This document shows positions 45,709 to 54,725 of a DNA stretch of 64,000 nt, piece by piece. A program made the position numbers and the translations under genes. Position 1 is the first letter of the stretch, and the number at the start of each line of letters is the position of its first letter. Location: assembly GCA_016795385.1 (NCBI GenBank), contig JAEUHI010000025.1, forward strand, positions 1 through 64,000, written 5' to 3'. The notes under the pieces are model-generated. The model made no database searches and had not been told where the DNA came from. It worked only from the letters and a program-made list of their open reading frames with translations. This stretch comes from Verrucomicrobiales bacterium (GTDB lineage Bacteria; Verrucomicrobiota; Verrucomicrobiia; Verrucomicrobiales; DEV007).

Positions 45709-47625
45709 ATGAGCCAAAAGTTCGCCACCACGCCCCAGCCCCTCACCGGCATGCCTCCGGGCATTCCCTACATCATCGGGAACGAGGCGGCGGAGCGCTT
45801 CAGTTTCTACGGGATGAGGACCATTCTCACGGTCTTCATGGTGAACTACCTCTGGATCATGGGCGACGTCGCGGGCACGCGTCTGAGCGACACCGAAGCG
45901 ACGCGGCGATTCCACGATTTCGTTTCGCTCGTCTATCTCACGCCTCTCTTCGGCGCGCTCATCGCGGATTTTTTCTTCGGGAAATACCGCATCATCATGT
46001 GGCTGTCCGTGGTCTACTGCCTCGGCCACGGAGCCCTCGCCTTGATGGGCATGGCGGGTGAAGCGGGCACCTGGCTGATGGTGGGGCTTTGGCTCATCGC
46101 GATCGGATCAGGCGGCATCAAACCCTGCGTCTCGGCGCACGTCGGTGATCAGTTTGGAAAACAGAACCGGCACCTTCTTCCCCGCATCTTCAACTGGTTC
46201 TACTGGTCGATCAATCTTGGTGCCTTCGCCTCGACTCTGCTGACGCCTTGGCTCCTCGAATGGTACGGTCCGCACTGGGCCTTCGGCGTGCCCGGCGTCC
46301 TCATGGCGCTGGCCACCTTGGTCTTCTGGATGGGACGCTGGAAATTCGTCCATGTCCCCGCCCGTGGTCTCCATGTGCTGAGCGAGATGTTCAGCCGGGA
46401 CGGACTCTTTGCGATCGGAAAGCTCTGCGCGATCTACGCCTTCGTCGCGATCTTCTGGGCGCTCTTTGATCAGAGCAGTTCCTCGTGGGTGCTCCAGGCG
46501 GAAAACATGGACCTGCGCTGGCTCGGCGTGACCTGGCTGCCCAGCCAGATCCAGGCGCTGAATCCCATCCTCATCCTCACCTTCATCCCGCTGTTCTCCT
46601 ACGTGGTCTACCCCTTCATCGACCGCTTTTATCCGCTGACGCCCCTACGGAAGATCGCGATCGGGCTTTTCATCATGGTGATCTCCTTCGTGCTCGTCGC
46701 CATCGCCCAGATGAAGATCGACGCGGGCGGGACCCCCTCGATCTCCTGGCAGATCGCCGCCTACGTCGCCCTGACCGCCGCCGAAGTAATGGTCTCGATC
46801 GTCAGCCTCGAATTCAGCTACACGCAGGCGCCGAAGTCGATGAAATCGCTCATCATGTCGCTCTGGCTCTTCGCGGTCGCCTTCGGCAATCAGGTGACGG
46901 CACGGATCAACGACCTCATCCAGGTCGACACCCCCATCGCGGAAGTGAAAGCGACTGGCAACGAGGCCTCCCACGGCGGTTTTGATGAAAAGGTCGGGAC
47001 AGAGGACGATCTCCTTCTCACCTTCGACGCCGATGGCAAACGCACCGACCTGCGTTTTGCGGGCCGCGGGGACCTCGACTCGATCCTCTCCCGCGTCGAG
47101 GCGCATTTTCAATCCGGTGGTTTCGCACTGCCCTCGCAGTCCGAAGGCACGACCCTCGCCGGTGCGGTGACCGATCCATGGGGCAATCCCTACCAATACC
47201 GCCTCATCAACCGCAACCAGGCCCGGGTCTGGAGCGCGGGGCCTGACAAAACCCTCATGTCCGAGTGGGACCAGGGTGCCGTCCTCGTGGTGAGCCGCCC
47301 CGAAACCGGGGAGCCCTCCGCTTTGGCGAAGTTCTTCGACCGATTCCACCCCGAGCGCACCTGGCTCGATCGTCGTCGCGAGGCCCTCGGCCTGCCCACG
47401 GAAGCCGATCAAGCCGCGTCGGGTCCGACGATTGCCCGCGATTACTTTGTCGGCGGATTGGTGAAGCTCGAGGGCGCCGCCTACTTCTGGTTCTTCAGCG
47501 TACTGATGCTCGCGGCTGCGGTGCTCTTCCTCATCGTCGCGAAGCTCTACCGACCCCGTGAATTCTTCCACGACGACGAGGAAGAAACCGAGGCCGAAGC
47601 CGAAGAGGAAGCGGCCGGTCGCTGA
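45709..47625 (+). CDS. POT/PTR2 family peptide transporter with a GspG-like periplasmic insert
   Basis: 638 residues. Residues 1-400 carry the POT helices, including the signature GNEAAERFSFYGMRTILTVFM (22-44), IGSGGIKPCVSAHVGDQF (132-149) and NWFYWSINLGAF. Residues about 403-585 are a soluble insert whose DPWGNPYQYRL ... WSAGPDKTL matches the C-terminal domain of GspG-type pseudopilins. One last helix (591-611) and an acidic tail (EEETEAEAEEE) follow. Proton-coupled uptake of di- or tripeptides is likely. The insert should be extracytoplasmic; its role is unknown. Confidence 0.88.
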   Translation: MSQKFATTPQPLTGMPPGIPYIIGNEAAERFSFYGMRTILTVFMVNYLWIMGDVAGTRLSDTEATRRFHDFVSLVYLTPLFGALIADFFFGKYRIIMWLSVVYCLGHGALALMGMAGEAGTWLMVGLWLIAIGSGGIKPCVSAHVGDQFGKQNRHLLPRIFNWFYWSINLGAFASTLLTPWLLEWYGPHWAFGVPGVLMALATLVFWMGRWKFVHVPARGLHVLSEMFSRDGLFAIGKLCAIYAFVAIFWALFDQSSSSWVLQAENMDLRWLGVTWLPSQIQALNPILILTFIPLFSYVVYPFIDRFYPLTPLRKIAIGLFIMVISFVLVAIAQMKIDAGGTPSISWQIAAYVALTAAEVMVSIVSLEFSYTQAPKSMKSLIMSLWLFAVAFGNQVTARINDLIQVDTPIAEVKATGNEASHGGFDEKVGTEDDLLLTFDADGKRTDLRFAGRGDLDSILSRVEAHFQSGGFALPSQSEGTTLAGAVTDPWGNPYQYRLINRNQARVWSAGPDKTLMSEWDQGAVLVVSRPETGEPSALAKFFDRFHPERTWLDRRREALGLPTEADQAASGPTIARDYFVGGLVKLEGAAYFWFFSVLMLAAAVLFLIVAKLYRPREFFHDDEEETEAEAEEEAAGR

Positions 47626-47629
47626 TCGA

Positions 47630-49114
47630 TCAAAGACCGATCACGTAGAGCCGCTTTTGCGAGATCTGCTCGGCCTCGGGCAGGGTGATCCAGCGCTCGA
47701 GGTAGCGCTCGCCCCACGAGTCGGAAAAGGCGATCTCGTTGGTCTCGGCGTTGTAGCCGATGATGATGACGACATGCGCCCGGCTCCTGTCCGGCGTCAG
47801 CTTCGGATCGGCGGCCGCGGCGGCGACGGCGTTCTTGTGGGAATCCCACGAATCTTTGCGCGACTGGGTGCGCTCAGTGGAGATCTCGTTGAACTCCTCG
47901 GTGCTGAACATCGCCCAGATCATCGGAATGCCCGCGTCGATCGACTTCTGGATGTCGCGCATCTTCAACTCGCCGTCGATCGTTTCGAAGGAACGGCCCT
48001 TTCGTTTGATGTCACTGCCGATGTTGGAGAGGAGAAGCTCGACAGAGGTACCTCCACCGGCCTGGGTTTCCCCCGCCATGGCGAGGAGATACATGTCGGC
48101 GGGAATGCCGAGGAAACGCATGCAGCGTTCGGCCGTCGCCGGCACGCAATATCCTTTCGGCCCCTGATCGACCATGGGAATGTTGGAAATGACGACATCG
48201 CCGTTGTCGCGCTTTTCAATGAAGCCCCGGGCGCGTTCGCGAATGGTGGCATCTGAGACCCGCGCGGTGTTTCCCCGATTGTCGGCCGCTTCGATCGTCT
48301 GCACCGCGAGCGAGACGTATTCGTCCGGCACGTGCGAAAGGAGGAAGGCATGTCCCGCCCAGTCCCATCGATCGACTTCGACACGCGATTCACCCTCACC
48401 GAAGCGCTGCTTCTTCGCCGGCCCGAGCAGCGCGGAAAGTTTGCCGGAGATGATCTCGGCATCGTTTGCCATGATGAGGCGCACCCCTTCCATTCCTCCA
48501 GGCACCGGCTTGCCTTTGATGAAATGCTCCTCCCCTCCTCCGGCCGCGCCGAAGGAATCTCCTTTGTTCGCATACACGATGGAGAGACCGGTGACCTGTT
48601 CGTTTTCTCCATAGAGAGCCGCGGAGTGGGGGCGGGCCCCGAGAAAGCGGTATTCGGCGTCGGGATAGGCCCGGTAGCTCTCGCCGATCGCCGTCTTCGA
48701 TTCACGTGGCCAGTCGAGCCGGGCCGCGACTTCCTCGGGCTTGCTCGACCACAGCGTGTTTCCGGCGAAGAGCGCTTGGCCGATCGCCTCGTTGATCTGC
48801 TCGGTCGTGACGCCTCCGGTAGGGGCGAGGGCCGCCGGCATGGAGGTCGGGCCGGATGGTGCCGTGCCCGCGGCCGGCTTCCAGGTCGAGAGATCCTGCT
48901 GGTCAGCGGGTGAAAGCGAGGCAAGCGGCACCTCAAAGGGCTGTCCGTTTTCCAGCACAATGGAGACCTTGCCATCCGCAACGGACACGATCTTCGCCCG
49001 GATTGCTTTGCCGGAGGAGTTCGTCAGAGTCCGGTACTCCTCCGCCCGGGCAATTTCGCCGCTCATCGAACAGATTACAAAGACGACAAACACGATCCGG
49101 GGGATTTCCTTCAT
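47630..49114 (-). CDS. exported C39-family peptidase with N-terminal SHD1-like domain
   Basis: 494 residues from MKEIPRIVFVVFVICSMS. A signal peptide (to about 24) is followed by an SHD1/Sm-like domain (25-78, EEYRTLTNSSGKAIRAKIVS) common in PVC secreted proteins, and by a middle domain of unknown kind. A C39-like peptidase follows, with catalytic Cys at about C323 in VDQGPKGYCVPATAERCM, His in RAHVVIIIGYN and Asp in EIAFSDSWG. C39 enzymes cleave double-glycine leaders, but this one is a stand-alone exported form of unknown target. Its stop lies four bases from the convergent POT stop. Confidence 0.87.
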   Translation of the reverse strand: MKEIPRIVFVVFVICSMSGEIARAEEYRTLTNSSGKAIRAKIVSVADGKVSIVLENGQPFEVPLASLSPADQQDLSTWKPAAGTAPSGPTSMPAALAPTGGVTTEQINEAIGQALFAGNTLWSSKPEEVAARLDWPRESKTAIGESYRAYPDAEYRFLGARPHSAALYGENEQVTGLSIVYANKGDSFGAAGGGEEHFIKGKPVPGGMEGVRLIMANDAEIISGKLSALLGPAKKQRFGEGESRVEVDRWDWAGHAFLLSHVPDEYVSLAVQTIEAADNRGNTARVSDATIRERARGFIEKRDNGDVVISNIPMVDQGPKGYCVPATAERCMRFLGIPADMYLLAMAGETQAGGGTSVELLLSNIGSDIKRKGRSFETIDGELKMRDIQKSIDAGIPMIWAMFSTEEFNEISTERTQSRKDSWDSHKNAVAAAAADPKLTPDRSRAHVVIIIGYNAETNEIAFSDSWGERYLERWITLPEAEQISQKRLYVIGL

Positions 49115-49252
49115 GGCCCGGATTGTAGCGCAAGGCCGCTCATCCAGCAAGCAGGCCGCCGACCCCGCTTGCCCTCGTGCCTCCGACCTCCGCCATCGCG
49201 CCTCCCGCGACCTTTGACAAAGCGCCCTCCTTTCCGGCATGTAGACAGGGTC

Positions 49253-50473
49253 ATGTCAACGATCAGACCCTCTTGGCTCCTCTGCCTCGGCCTCGCCGTC
49301 TCCCTCGATGCGCAGGAGGCCGCTCCTCTGCCGCCGGCGGTCGCGCTGGATGCGGCCGATTTTCCCTCCATTCAGGCCGCCCTTGATGCCTTGCCGGAAT
49401 CGGGCGGCATCCTGCGCCTGCCTCCCGGCACGACCGAGATCCGCGAGCCACTTGTGCTTTCATCGCCGGAAACCCGCATCGAGGGCTCGGGGGCCTCGAC
49501 CCACATCAAGAACCTCAACGAAGAGGGCAAACCCGCGCTCATCATCCGGCCGAAGACTCTCGACACCGATCCCGGGGCCCGGCTCTGGCGCGTGCAGGTC
49601 GGCAATTTCCGGATCTCGGGCAATGAGAAGAGCGGCGACGGCGTCTTCGCCGAGGGCATCCAGGAGATCTTCATCCACGGTCTCTCCATCGATCATCACG
49701 GCGGCCACGGGATCGCCCTGGTCGATTGCTACGAGGACCCGCGCGTCTCCGATTCCATCCTGACCTACAACAAAAAGGCCGGTCTCTTCATCGATGCGGG
49801 ACACGACATCGTCGTCAACGCGAACCACTTCGAGGAAAACCAGGACGCCCTCGTCTGCGTCGACGCCTTCAACCTCTGCATGAACGGCAACAACATCGAC
49901 GACCATCTCGGCCACGGCGTCGTCATTGAGAACACCTACGGCTCTGTCGTCTCGGGCAACATGATCGAGGAATGCAACGGCGCCGCCATCATCCTCGACC
50001 GCGACTGCTACGGTATCACCCTCTCCGCGAACGTGATCGCCCACGACATGGGCGGAGGCATCGACCTCCGCGATGCCCACGGTATCACCGTCTCGGCAAA
50101 CACCTTCACCCTGATGCACCACTTCGGCGTGCGCGTCTCGGAGAAGAGCGGCCGCATCACGATCTCGGCGAATAACTTTTCCAACAGCCACATCGGCGAG
50201 GGCGAGGAGAAGCGGGTTCTCGAACACGAGAATCCCGTCCAGCTCGATATCGGCCACGGCGTCGTCCTCGAGAACACGAAACACATCGTCATCTCGGGCA
50301 ACCAGTTCTCCGGCCTCGATGGCCCTGCCGTGCGCGCCACCGGGGCCTGCGACAAGGTCCTCATCAACAGCAACGTCCTCACCGACCTGAACCGCCGCAC
50401 CCCCGAATCCAAAGAACCCTTTGCCCTCTCCCCCGAAACCAAAGCCACCCTTTCAGACAACCTCACCGACTGA
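49253..50473 (+). CDS. exported right-handed parallel beta-helix protein (NosD/pectate-lyase-like fold)
   Basis: 406 residues from MSTIRPSWLLCLGLAV, with a signal peptide ending near LDAQE. The rest is a regular beta-helix: DFPSIQAALDALPESGG (the usual start of the fold), then repeating turns with Asn/Gly/Val at fixed spacing, such as NANHFEENQDALVCVD, VVSGNMIEECNGAAI and ITISANNFSN. The fold suits polysaccharide binding or lyase activity, but no catalytic Asp/Lys set is confirmed. An upstream TTGACA (49214-49219) lacks a well-spaced -10. Confidence 0.85.
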   Translation: MSTIRPSWLLCLGLAVSLDAQEAAPLPPAVALDAADFPSIQAALDALPESGGILRLPPGTTEIREPLVLSSPETRIEGSGASTHIKNLNEEGKPALIIRPKTLDTDPGARLWRVQVGNFRISGNEKSGDGVFAEGIQEIFIHGLSIDHHGGHGIALVDCYEDPRVSDSILTYNKKAGLFIDAGHDIVVNANHFEENQDALVCVDAFNLCMNGNNIDDHLGHGVVIENTYGSVVSGNMIEECNGAAIILDRDCYGITLSANVIAHDMGGGIDLRDAHGITVSANTFTLMHHFGVRVSEKSGRITISANNFSNSHIGEGEEKRVLEHENPVQLDIGHGVVLENTKHIVISGNQFSGLDGPAVRATGACDKVLINSNVLTDLNRRTPESKEPFALSPETKATLSDNLTD

Positions 50474-50482
50474 TTTCACTCT

Positions 50483-50517
50483 GATCACCGATTACTGATT
50501 ACCGATTACCGATTACC
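50483..50517. repeat. 7-bp tandem repeat GATTACC (STRR-like), 5 units
   Basis: Units GATCACC, GATTACT, GATTACC, GATTACC and GATTACC lie in the 56-bp gap between the beta-helix gene and the oxidoreductase gene, starting 10 bp after the upstream stop. It is the cleanest of the four heptanucleotide arrays in this window. Confidence 0.85.
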
Positions 50518-50529
50518 GACTTTTTCCCC

Positions 50530-51882
50530 ATGACCAGCCGCCGCCACTTCCTCAAAACCGCTTCCGCCACCACCTTCGCCGCTCCCTGGATCGGTTGGAA
50601 AACTGCCTCGGGCGCTCCGAGCTCCAACCTCCGCTTCGCCAACTTCGGAGCCGCCGGCCGGGCCTGGGGCGACCTCACCGAGATGCTCCAGGCACCGAAC
50701 ACGACCCTCGTCGCCGTGGCCGAGGTCGATCTCGGACGCACCAAGCAGCTCGACGAAGCTTATCCCGGCACGAAGGTCTTCCAGGACTGGCGCGAGCTCC
50801 TCGACAAGATGCACAAGGAGATCGATGCGGTCGTGATCGGCACTCCCGACCACATGCACGCTCCCATCGCGATGGCGGCGATGCAGCTCGGCAAACACGT
50901 CTACTGCGAGAAGCCGCTCACGCGCACCCTGCAGGAGTCGCGCCGCCTCCGTGAGTTCGCCGCCGCCAACCATCTGATGACCCAGATGGGCATCCAGGTC
51001 GCCTCGGGATCCGGCAATCAGACCGCGGTGAAGCTGCTGCGCGAAGGGGCCGTCGGCAAGGTCAAGGCGGTCCACAGCTCGTGTCCGAAATCGTGGGGCG
51101 CGATGACTCCCCTGCCCGACAGCGACGAAGCCGCGCCCGCGACGCTCGATTGGGACAAATGGATCGGTGTGGGCAAAATGCGGAAATACATCCCGCGCGA
51201 GTTTCACCCCAGCAACTGGCGCAAGCGCATCGGCTACGGCACCGGCACGCTCGGCGACATGGGCTGCCACATTTACCACACCTGGTTCATGGGGCTTGGT
51301 CAGCCGACGACCCTCGAGGTGACCTCACATGGTCCGGCTCCGGTCGATGGCGACAGCTGGCCGCTCGATGGCCTCGTCCACCATCGCATGAAGGGCAATG
51401 CGCTCACCGAAGGCGATTTCGATTTCACCTGGTATGACGGAGCCCAGCGCGTGCCCGCCGAAGTGATCGCCCTGCTCGGTCCCGAGGAGAAGAATGCCGA
51501 GGGCAAGGTGATCGAAAAGGCACCCTCGACCGGCACGCTCGTGATCGGCACGACCGGCGTCCTCGTGATCCCCCACGGCGGCATGCCAACGATCTACCGC
51601 GACGGGAAAAAATCCGACGAGGTCATCGAAGCGGTCGAGGCGGGACACCACCACAAGAATTTCGCCGACGCGATCCGCGGCGACATCCCGGGCAAACCGC
51701 TCACGAATTTCGACTACTCGGGGCCGATGACCGAAGCCGTCCTCCTCGGCACCGTGGCGATGCGTCTGAAGGGCGAAACCCTGAAGTGGGACGAAGCGGC
51801 CGGGAAATTCATTGGCTCCGATGCCGCCAACGCGATGATCCACGAGAAATACCGCGAGGGCTGGGAGGTCGAGGGACTGTGA
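50530..51882 (+). CDS. Tat-exported Gfo/Idh/MocA family oxidoreductase
   Basis: 450 residues. The twin-arginine signal MTSRRHFLKTASATTFAAPW is clear. The NAD(P)-binding N-domain follows (GAAGRAWGDLTEM in place of the usual GxGxxG, AVAEVDLGR, AVVIGTPDHMHAPIAMAAMQLGKHVYCEKPLTR with the EKP motif). The C-domain has GTLGDMGCHIYHTWF and GHHHKNFADAIRGD. It acts on a sugar or inositol, probably in the periplasm with a tightly held cofactor, as seen for other PVC and Bacteroidota Tat oxidoreductases. Substrate unknown. Confidence 0.93.
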   Translation: MTSRRHFLKTASATTFAAPWIGWKTASGAPSSNLRFANFGAAGRAWGDLTEMLQAPNTTLVAVAEVDLGRTKQLDEAYPGTKVFQDWRELLDKMHKEIDAVVIGTPDHMHAPIAMAAMQLGKHVYCEKPLTRTLQESRRLREFAAANHLMTQMGIQVASGSGNQTAVKLLREGAVGKVKAVHSSCPKSWGAMTPLPDSDEAAPATLDWDKWIGVGKMRKYIPREFHPSNWRKRIGYGTGTLGDMGCHIYHTWFMGLGQPTTLEVTSHGPAPVDGDSWPLDGLVHHRMKGNALTEGDFDFTWYDGAQRVPAEVIALLGPEEKNAEGKVIEKAPSTGTLVIGTTGVLVIPHGGMPTIYRDGKKSDEVIEAVEAGHHHKNFADAIRGDIPGKPLTNFDYSGPMTEAVLLGTVAMRLKGETLKWDEAAGKFIGSDAANAMIHEKYREGWEVEGL

Positions 51883-51897
51883 TCCCGGCGACGTTCG

Positions 51898-52575
51898 TCA
51901 CTTCTTCTTGAAGATCAGGAAATAGTTCTCCTCGAAGAGGTCGTACTCTTCGAGGAGTTCGAAGCCGGCGTCTTCGATCTCCTTGGAAAAGACCTCTTTG
52001 CCGGCACGGACGTGCCCCATGATCCAGTCGGAGCTCTTGCCCTCGATCCGCTCGAAATCGAGCAAGGCGACGCGACCTCCGGGTTTCAACGCTTTCGCGA
52101 TCGAGACCATCGTCTTGTGAGGAAACTCGAAGTGATGGTAGGTGTCGCAGATGAAGACGAGATCGACCGAAGCCGGCGGCAGCTTGGCATCATCGGGCGT
52201 GCAGACGATGCCCTCGACGTGTTTCAATCCGCGGACGTGACTCGACATCACGGTGTGATCGACAAAAGTCTTGGCAATATCGACGGCGTAGACCTTGCCG
52301 ATGGGACCCGTTTTTTCGGCGAGGAGCCGGGTGAAGAGGCCCGTGCCGGCACCGACGTCGGCGATGGCCATGCCCGGAGTGATTGCCAGCTTCGAGACGA
52401 TGGTGTCGCGGTTGTCGTAGACCTCGCGGCCTTCCTTCTCGAATCGCTCGACGAACTCCCCGGGTTGGGGATTCTGGAAGTTGTCATTGATGCCGGGATT
52501 CACGCTCGCTTCCTGGGCACCGGCGGTGAGGGAGACGAGAAGGAACAAGAGAATAGCTGAGGGAATTCGGTTCAT
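51898..52575 (-). CDS. class I SAM-dependent methyltransferase with a signal peptide
   Basis: 225 residues. A typical secretory signal (MNRIPSAILLFLLVSLTAGAQ) precedes a class I methyltransferase: motif I IADVGAGTGLFTRLLAE, acidic motif near VYAVDIAKTF, motif IV ASVDLVFICDTYHH and the post-IV helix ALKPGGRVALLDFER. The SAM site looks intact. An exported methyltransferase is odd because SAM is cytosolic, yet such proteins recur in PVC and other bacteria. The gene ends convergently with the oxidoreductase gene, 15 bp apart. Confidence 0.87.
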   Translation of the reverse strand: MNRIPSAILLFLLVSLTAGAQEASVNPGINDNFQNPQPGEFVERFEKEGREVYDNRDTIVSKLAITPGMAIADVGAGTGLFTRLLAEKTGPIGKVYAVDIAKTFVDHTVMSSHVRGLKHVEGIVCTPDDAKLPPASVDLVFICDTYHHFEFPHKTMVSIAKALKPGGRVALLDFERIEGKSSDWIMGHVRAGKEVFSKEIEDAGFELLEEYDLFEENYFLIFKKK

Positions 52576-52623
52576 GGCGCTGTTGGGTGGGTTTGTCAGG
52601 GAGTAGGCGGATCTCGGGAGGTT

Positions 52624-53223
52624 TCACGGTTTCGCAATATCGACGCGGATCGCTCCGCGCAACTCTCCGGTCTGGTATCCGGTCGCCTTGTCGTCGGGAT
52701 AGAGCTCCACGAGAATCGATGAGAGTTCCGGTGGAAAAGTGGCCGGATCGCCATGGCAGGTCAGACAAACCTCCTGCACGGGCAGAGGATGGTAGTATCG
52801 GATCGTCCCGTCCACCCGGCGGATCTCCACCTCGGGTTTGGCCTGTGCCTGCATGGCGGCGAGGACGGCGGAGTCGGTCGCATCGGGTTGATTGGCCGGA
52901 TTGCGCGGCTTCAGGGTGACCCGGCGCACCGAGACGCCCTCGATCGAGCTTCCCGCCGCTCCGGTGAGCGGCATTGCCACCTGCTGGCAGACGCGGATCG
53001 CCGAGACAGGACCTCCGGCGGCCAAGGCCGCCTTCAACTGTCCGCCGAGGTTCTCCATCAAAGTCTTGGCCGCGGCTGCCCCGATGACCGCGGCCCGCTC
53101 CCCCTCCGCCGGGGAGACAACGCCCATGTCCGCCTTGCTTTCATCCGCGGTGGGACGATTACAGGAAACGCCTCCGGCGAGAAGCAAAGGAATCAGAAAA
53201 ATCCGGGCTTTGGTGAACATCAC
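52624..53223 (-). CDS. DUF3365-like lipoprotein with a c-type heme motif
   Basis: 199 residues. The signal sequence ends in a lipobox AGGVSC with Cys at about 21. The body has the DUF3365 (Tll0287-like) pattern: VIRVCQQVA-type helix, LKPRNPANQPDATD, YYHPLPVQEVCLTCHGD with one CxxCH heme site, and the end GYQTGELRGAIRVDI. It is probably a periplasmic lipoprotein that binds a single heme c and senses redox state or a ligand. The neighbouring exported methyltransferase is downstream on the same strand, 48 bp away. Confidence 0.87.
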   Translation of the reverse strand: MMFTKARIFLIPLLLAGGVSCNRPTADESKADMGVVSPAEGERAAVIGAAAAKTLMENLGGQLKAALAAGGPVSAIRVCQQVAMPLTGAAGSSIEGVSVRRVTLKPRNPANQPDATDSAVLAAMQAQAKPEVEIRRVDGTIRYYHPLPVQEVCLTCHGDPATFPPELSSILVELYPDDKATGYQTGELRGAIRVDIAKP

Positions 53224-53334
53224 GGCAGGGGCGGGAATTCTTTTTATCGCTATACAGTTATATTAAATCCCGGGAAGTGCAATCTGGAAAGCTGGATCCA
53301 AAAGGTCCTGAAGTTACTGAATTTCACTCCCTTC

Positions 53335-53363
53335 TTGATCTCGGACAGGCTTCGGTCTAATAC
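53335..53363 (+). promoter_or_regulatory. promoter of carbonic anhydrase, leaderless
   Basis: TTGATC (53335-53340), 17 bases, TAATAC (53358-53363), then only five bases to the ATG at 53369. Transcription should start at or within two bases of the start codon, so the mRNA is expected to be leaderless. Confidence 0.65.
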
Positions 53364-53368
53364 CCGGG

Positions 53369-54001
53369 ATGATCTCCTCCCCCGACGCCCTCGACCGCCT
53401 CCGCGAAGGGAACCTCCGCTTTGCCGAAGATCGGCCGAGCGAGAGCGGGATCAGTGGTGCGGCCCGGCGGAGCCAGCTTCTCGACGGACAACAGCCTTTT
53501 GCGATCATCCTCGGTTGCTCGGACTCCCGCGTGCCGGCGGAGCTCGTTTTCGATCAAGGACTCGGAGATCTTTTTGTCATCCGCGTCGCGGGCAACATCG
53601 TGGCACCTTCCCAGATCGGTAGCATCGAATATGCGGCCGAGGTCACCGGCGCACGCCTCGTCGTCGTGATGGGCCATTCCAACTGCGGGGCGATCGAGGC
53701 CACCATCGACGAGCTGCAGCGTCCCCAGGCGAACCGCTCGCGCAATCTCAGTTCCATCGTCAACCGCATCCGGCCCTCGGTCGAAACCCTGCTGGAGACC
53801 GGACTTTCCCAGGACCGCTCGGCCCTGGTCCGTTTTGCGGTGAGATCGAACATCCGTGCCTCAGTCGATCATCTCCGCCACGGCTCTGAAATTCTCGAAC
53901 GCCTCATCGACAAAGAGGGGCTCGCCGTCGTAGGCGCGGAGTATTCGCTGGAGACGGGGCTGGTCGAATTTTTCGACGGATTGCCGAAGATGCTGGAGTG
54001 A
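53369..54001 (+). CDS. beta-class carbonic anhydrase
   Basis: 210 residues. Zinc ligands and the catalytic Asp/Arg pair are in place: C50, D52 and R54 in GCSDSRVPAE, then H103 and C106 in MGHSNCGAIE. NLRFAEDRPSE and SIEYAAEVTGARLVVV are typical. It interconverts carbon dioxide and bicarbonate in the cytoplasm. There is no signal peptide. The gene has its own promoter and ends convergently with a lectin-fold gene 43 bp away. Confidence 0.97.
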   Translation: MISSPDALDRLREGNLRFAEDRPSESGISGAARRSQLLDGQQPFAIILGCSDSRVPAELVFDQGLGDLFVIRVAGNIVAPSQIGSIEYAAEVTGARLVVVMGHSNCGAIEATIDELQRPQANRSRNLSSIVNRIRPSVETLLETGLSQDRSALVRFAVRSNIRASVDHLRHGSEILERLIDKEGLAVVGAEYSLETGLVEFFDGLPKMLE

Positions 54002-54044
54002 CCCGGGTGCGTGCCAGGCGCGACGCACGGAGGACAAAGTCCGG

Positions 54045-54713
54045 TCACCTCGCCTTCGCGCTCCACAGCGCGAGATTCCTGAATTGGGCGCCCTCGCCCC
54101 GCGCGACCATGCCGACGCGGCCTTTGCGATCCTTGAAACGCTCGTGCCGTGCTTCGATCACCTGGTCATCGATCCTGGCCCGCCAAAGATCGCCGCAGAC
54201 CTCGACGGTGATGCGATGCCAGGTGGCGGGATCGGTCTTCGTTTCGATTTTCACGAGTTCCTCGCGACGCGTTTCTTTGGCAATGCCGCTCATTTTCTGG
54301 ATCCAGATCGCCTCGGGGGTGATGACGACGCGTCCGAGGTGGTGGTTCGGATTGCGGGTGTCGCGACAAACGAACCCCACCTGTGGCGACGCACCGAGCT
54401 TGAACTCACCGGCCAGCACCAGATCGCCGAGATCGGTGGCGTGTTCGCACACCGCCTCATGTCCGTTCGGCCGTTTCTCGCTCGGGCCTTCCTGAATGGC
54501 GTACGCCGCGCCTTCGACGATCTTCCATTCCCCGATCCCACCCCGCCATCCGGTGGTGGCACCCTTCGCCGCGAAAGACTCCGGGCGGTCGAAGGGCTCG
54601 GCCGAGATGAGGGCTTCGGGGAGACAAGCCTCGGTGACCGGCGGCGAAGGCGGATCGGCGGACAAAAGAAGCAAGGGAACGAGGCAGCCGAGGCAGATCA
54701 GTAGGGTCTTCAT
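54045..54713 (-). CDS. exported DUF1080/concanavalin-like protein
   Basis: 222 residues with a signal peptide (to about 20). The sequence has the features of a DUF1080-like beta-jelly-roll: FDRPESFAAKGATTGWRGG, WKIVEGAAYAIQEGP, LVLAGEFKLGASPQVGFVCRD, TWHRITVEVCGDLWRARIDDQ and ARHERFKDRKGRVGMVARGE. Related PVC proteins bind or cleave glycans, and no catalytic pair can be named here. It is followed by a cytosolic unknown gene on the same strand. Confidence 0.82.
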   Translation of the reverse strand: MKTLLICLGCLVPLLLLSADPPSPPVTEACLPEALISAEPFDRPESFAAKGATTGWRGGIGEWKIVEGAAYAIQEGPSEKRPNGHEAVCEHATDLGDLVLAGEFKLGASPQVGFVCRDTRNPNHHLGRVVITPEAIWIQKMSGIAKETRREELVKIETKTDPATWHRITVEVCGDLWRARIDDQVIEARHERFKDRKGRVGMVARGEGAQFRNLALWSAKAR

Positions 54714-54725
54714 GAATGACGGAGA

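Noticed and set aside
49214..49247. Complete promoter before the beta-helix gene
   Set aside because: TTGACA is present, but candidate -10 boxes at 17-18 bases match poorly (GCATGT, CATGTA).
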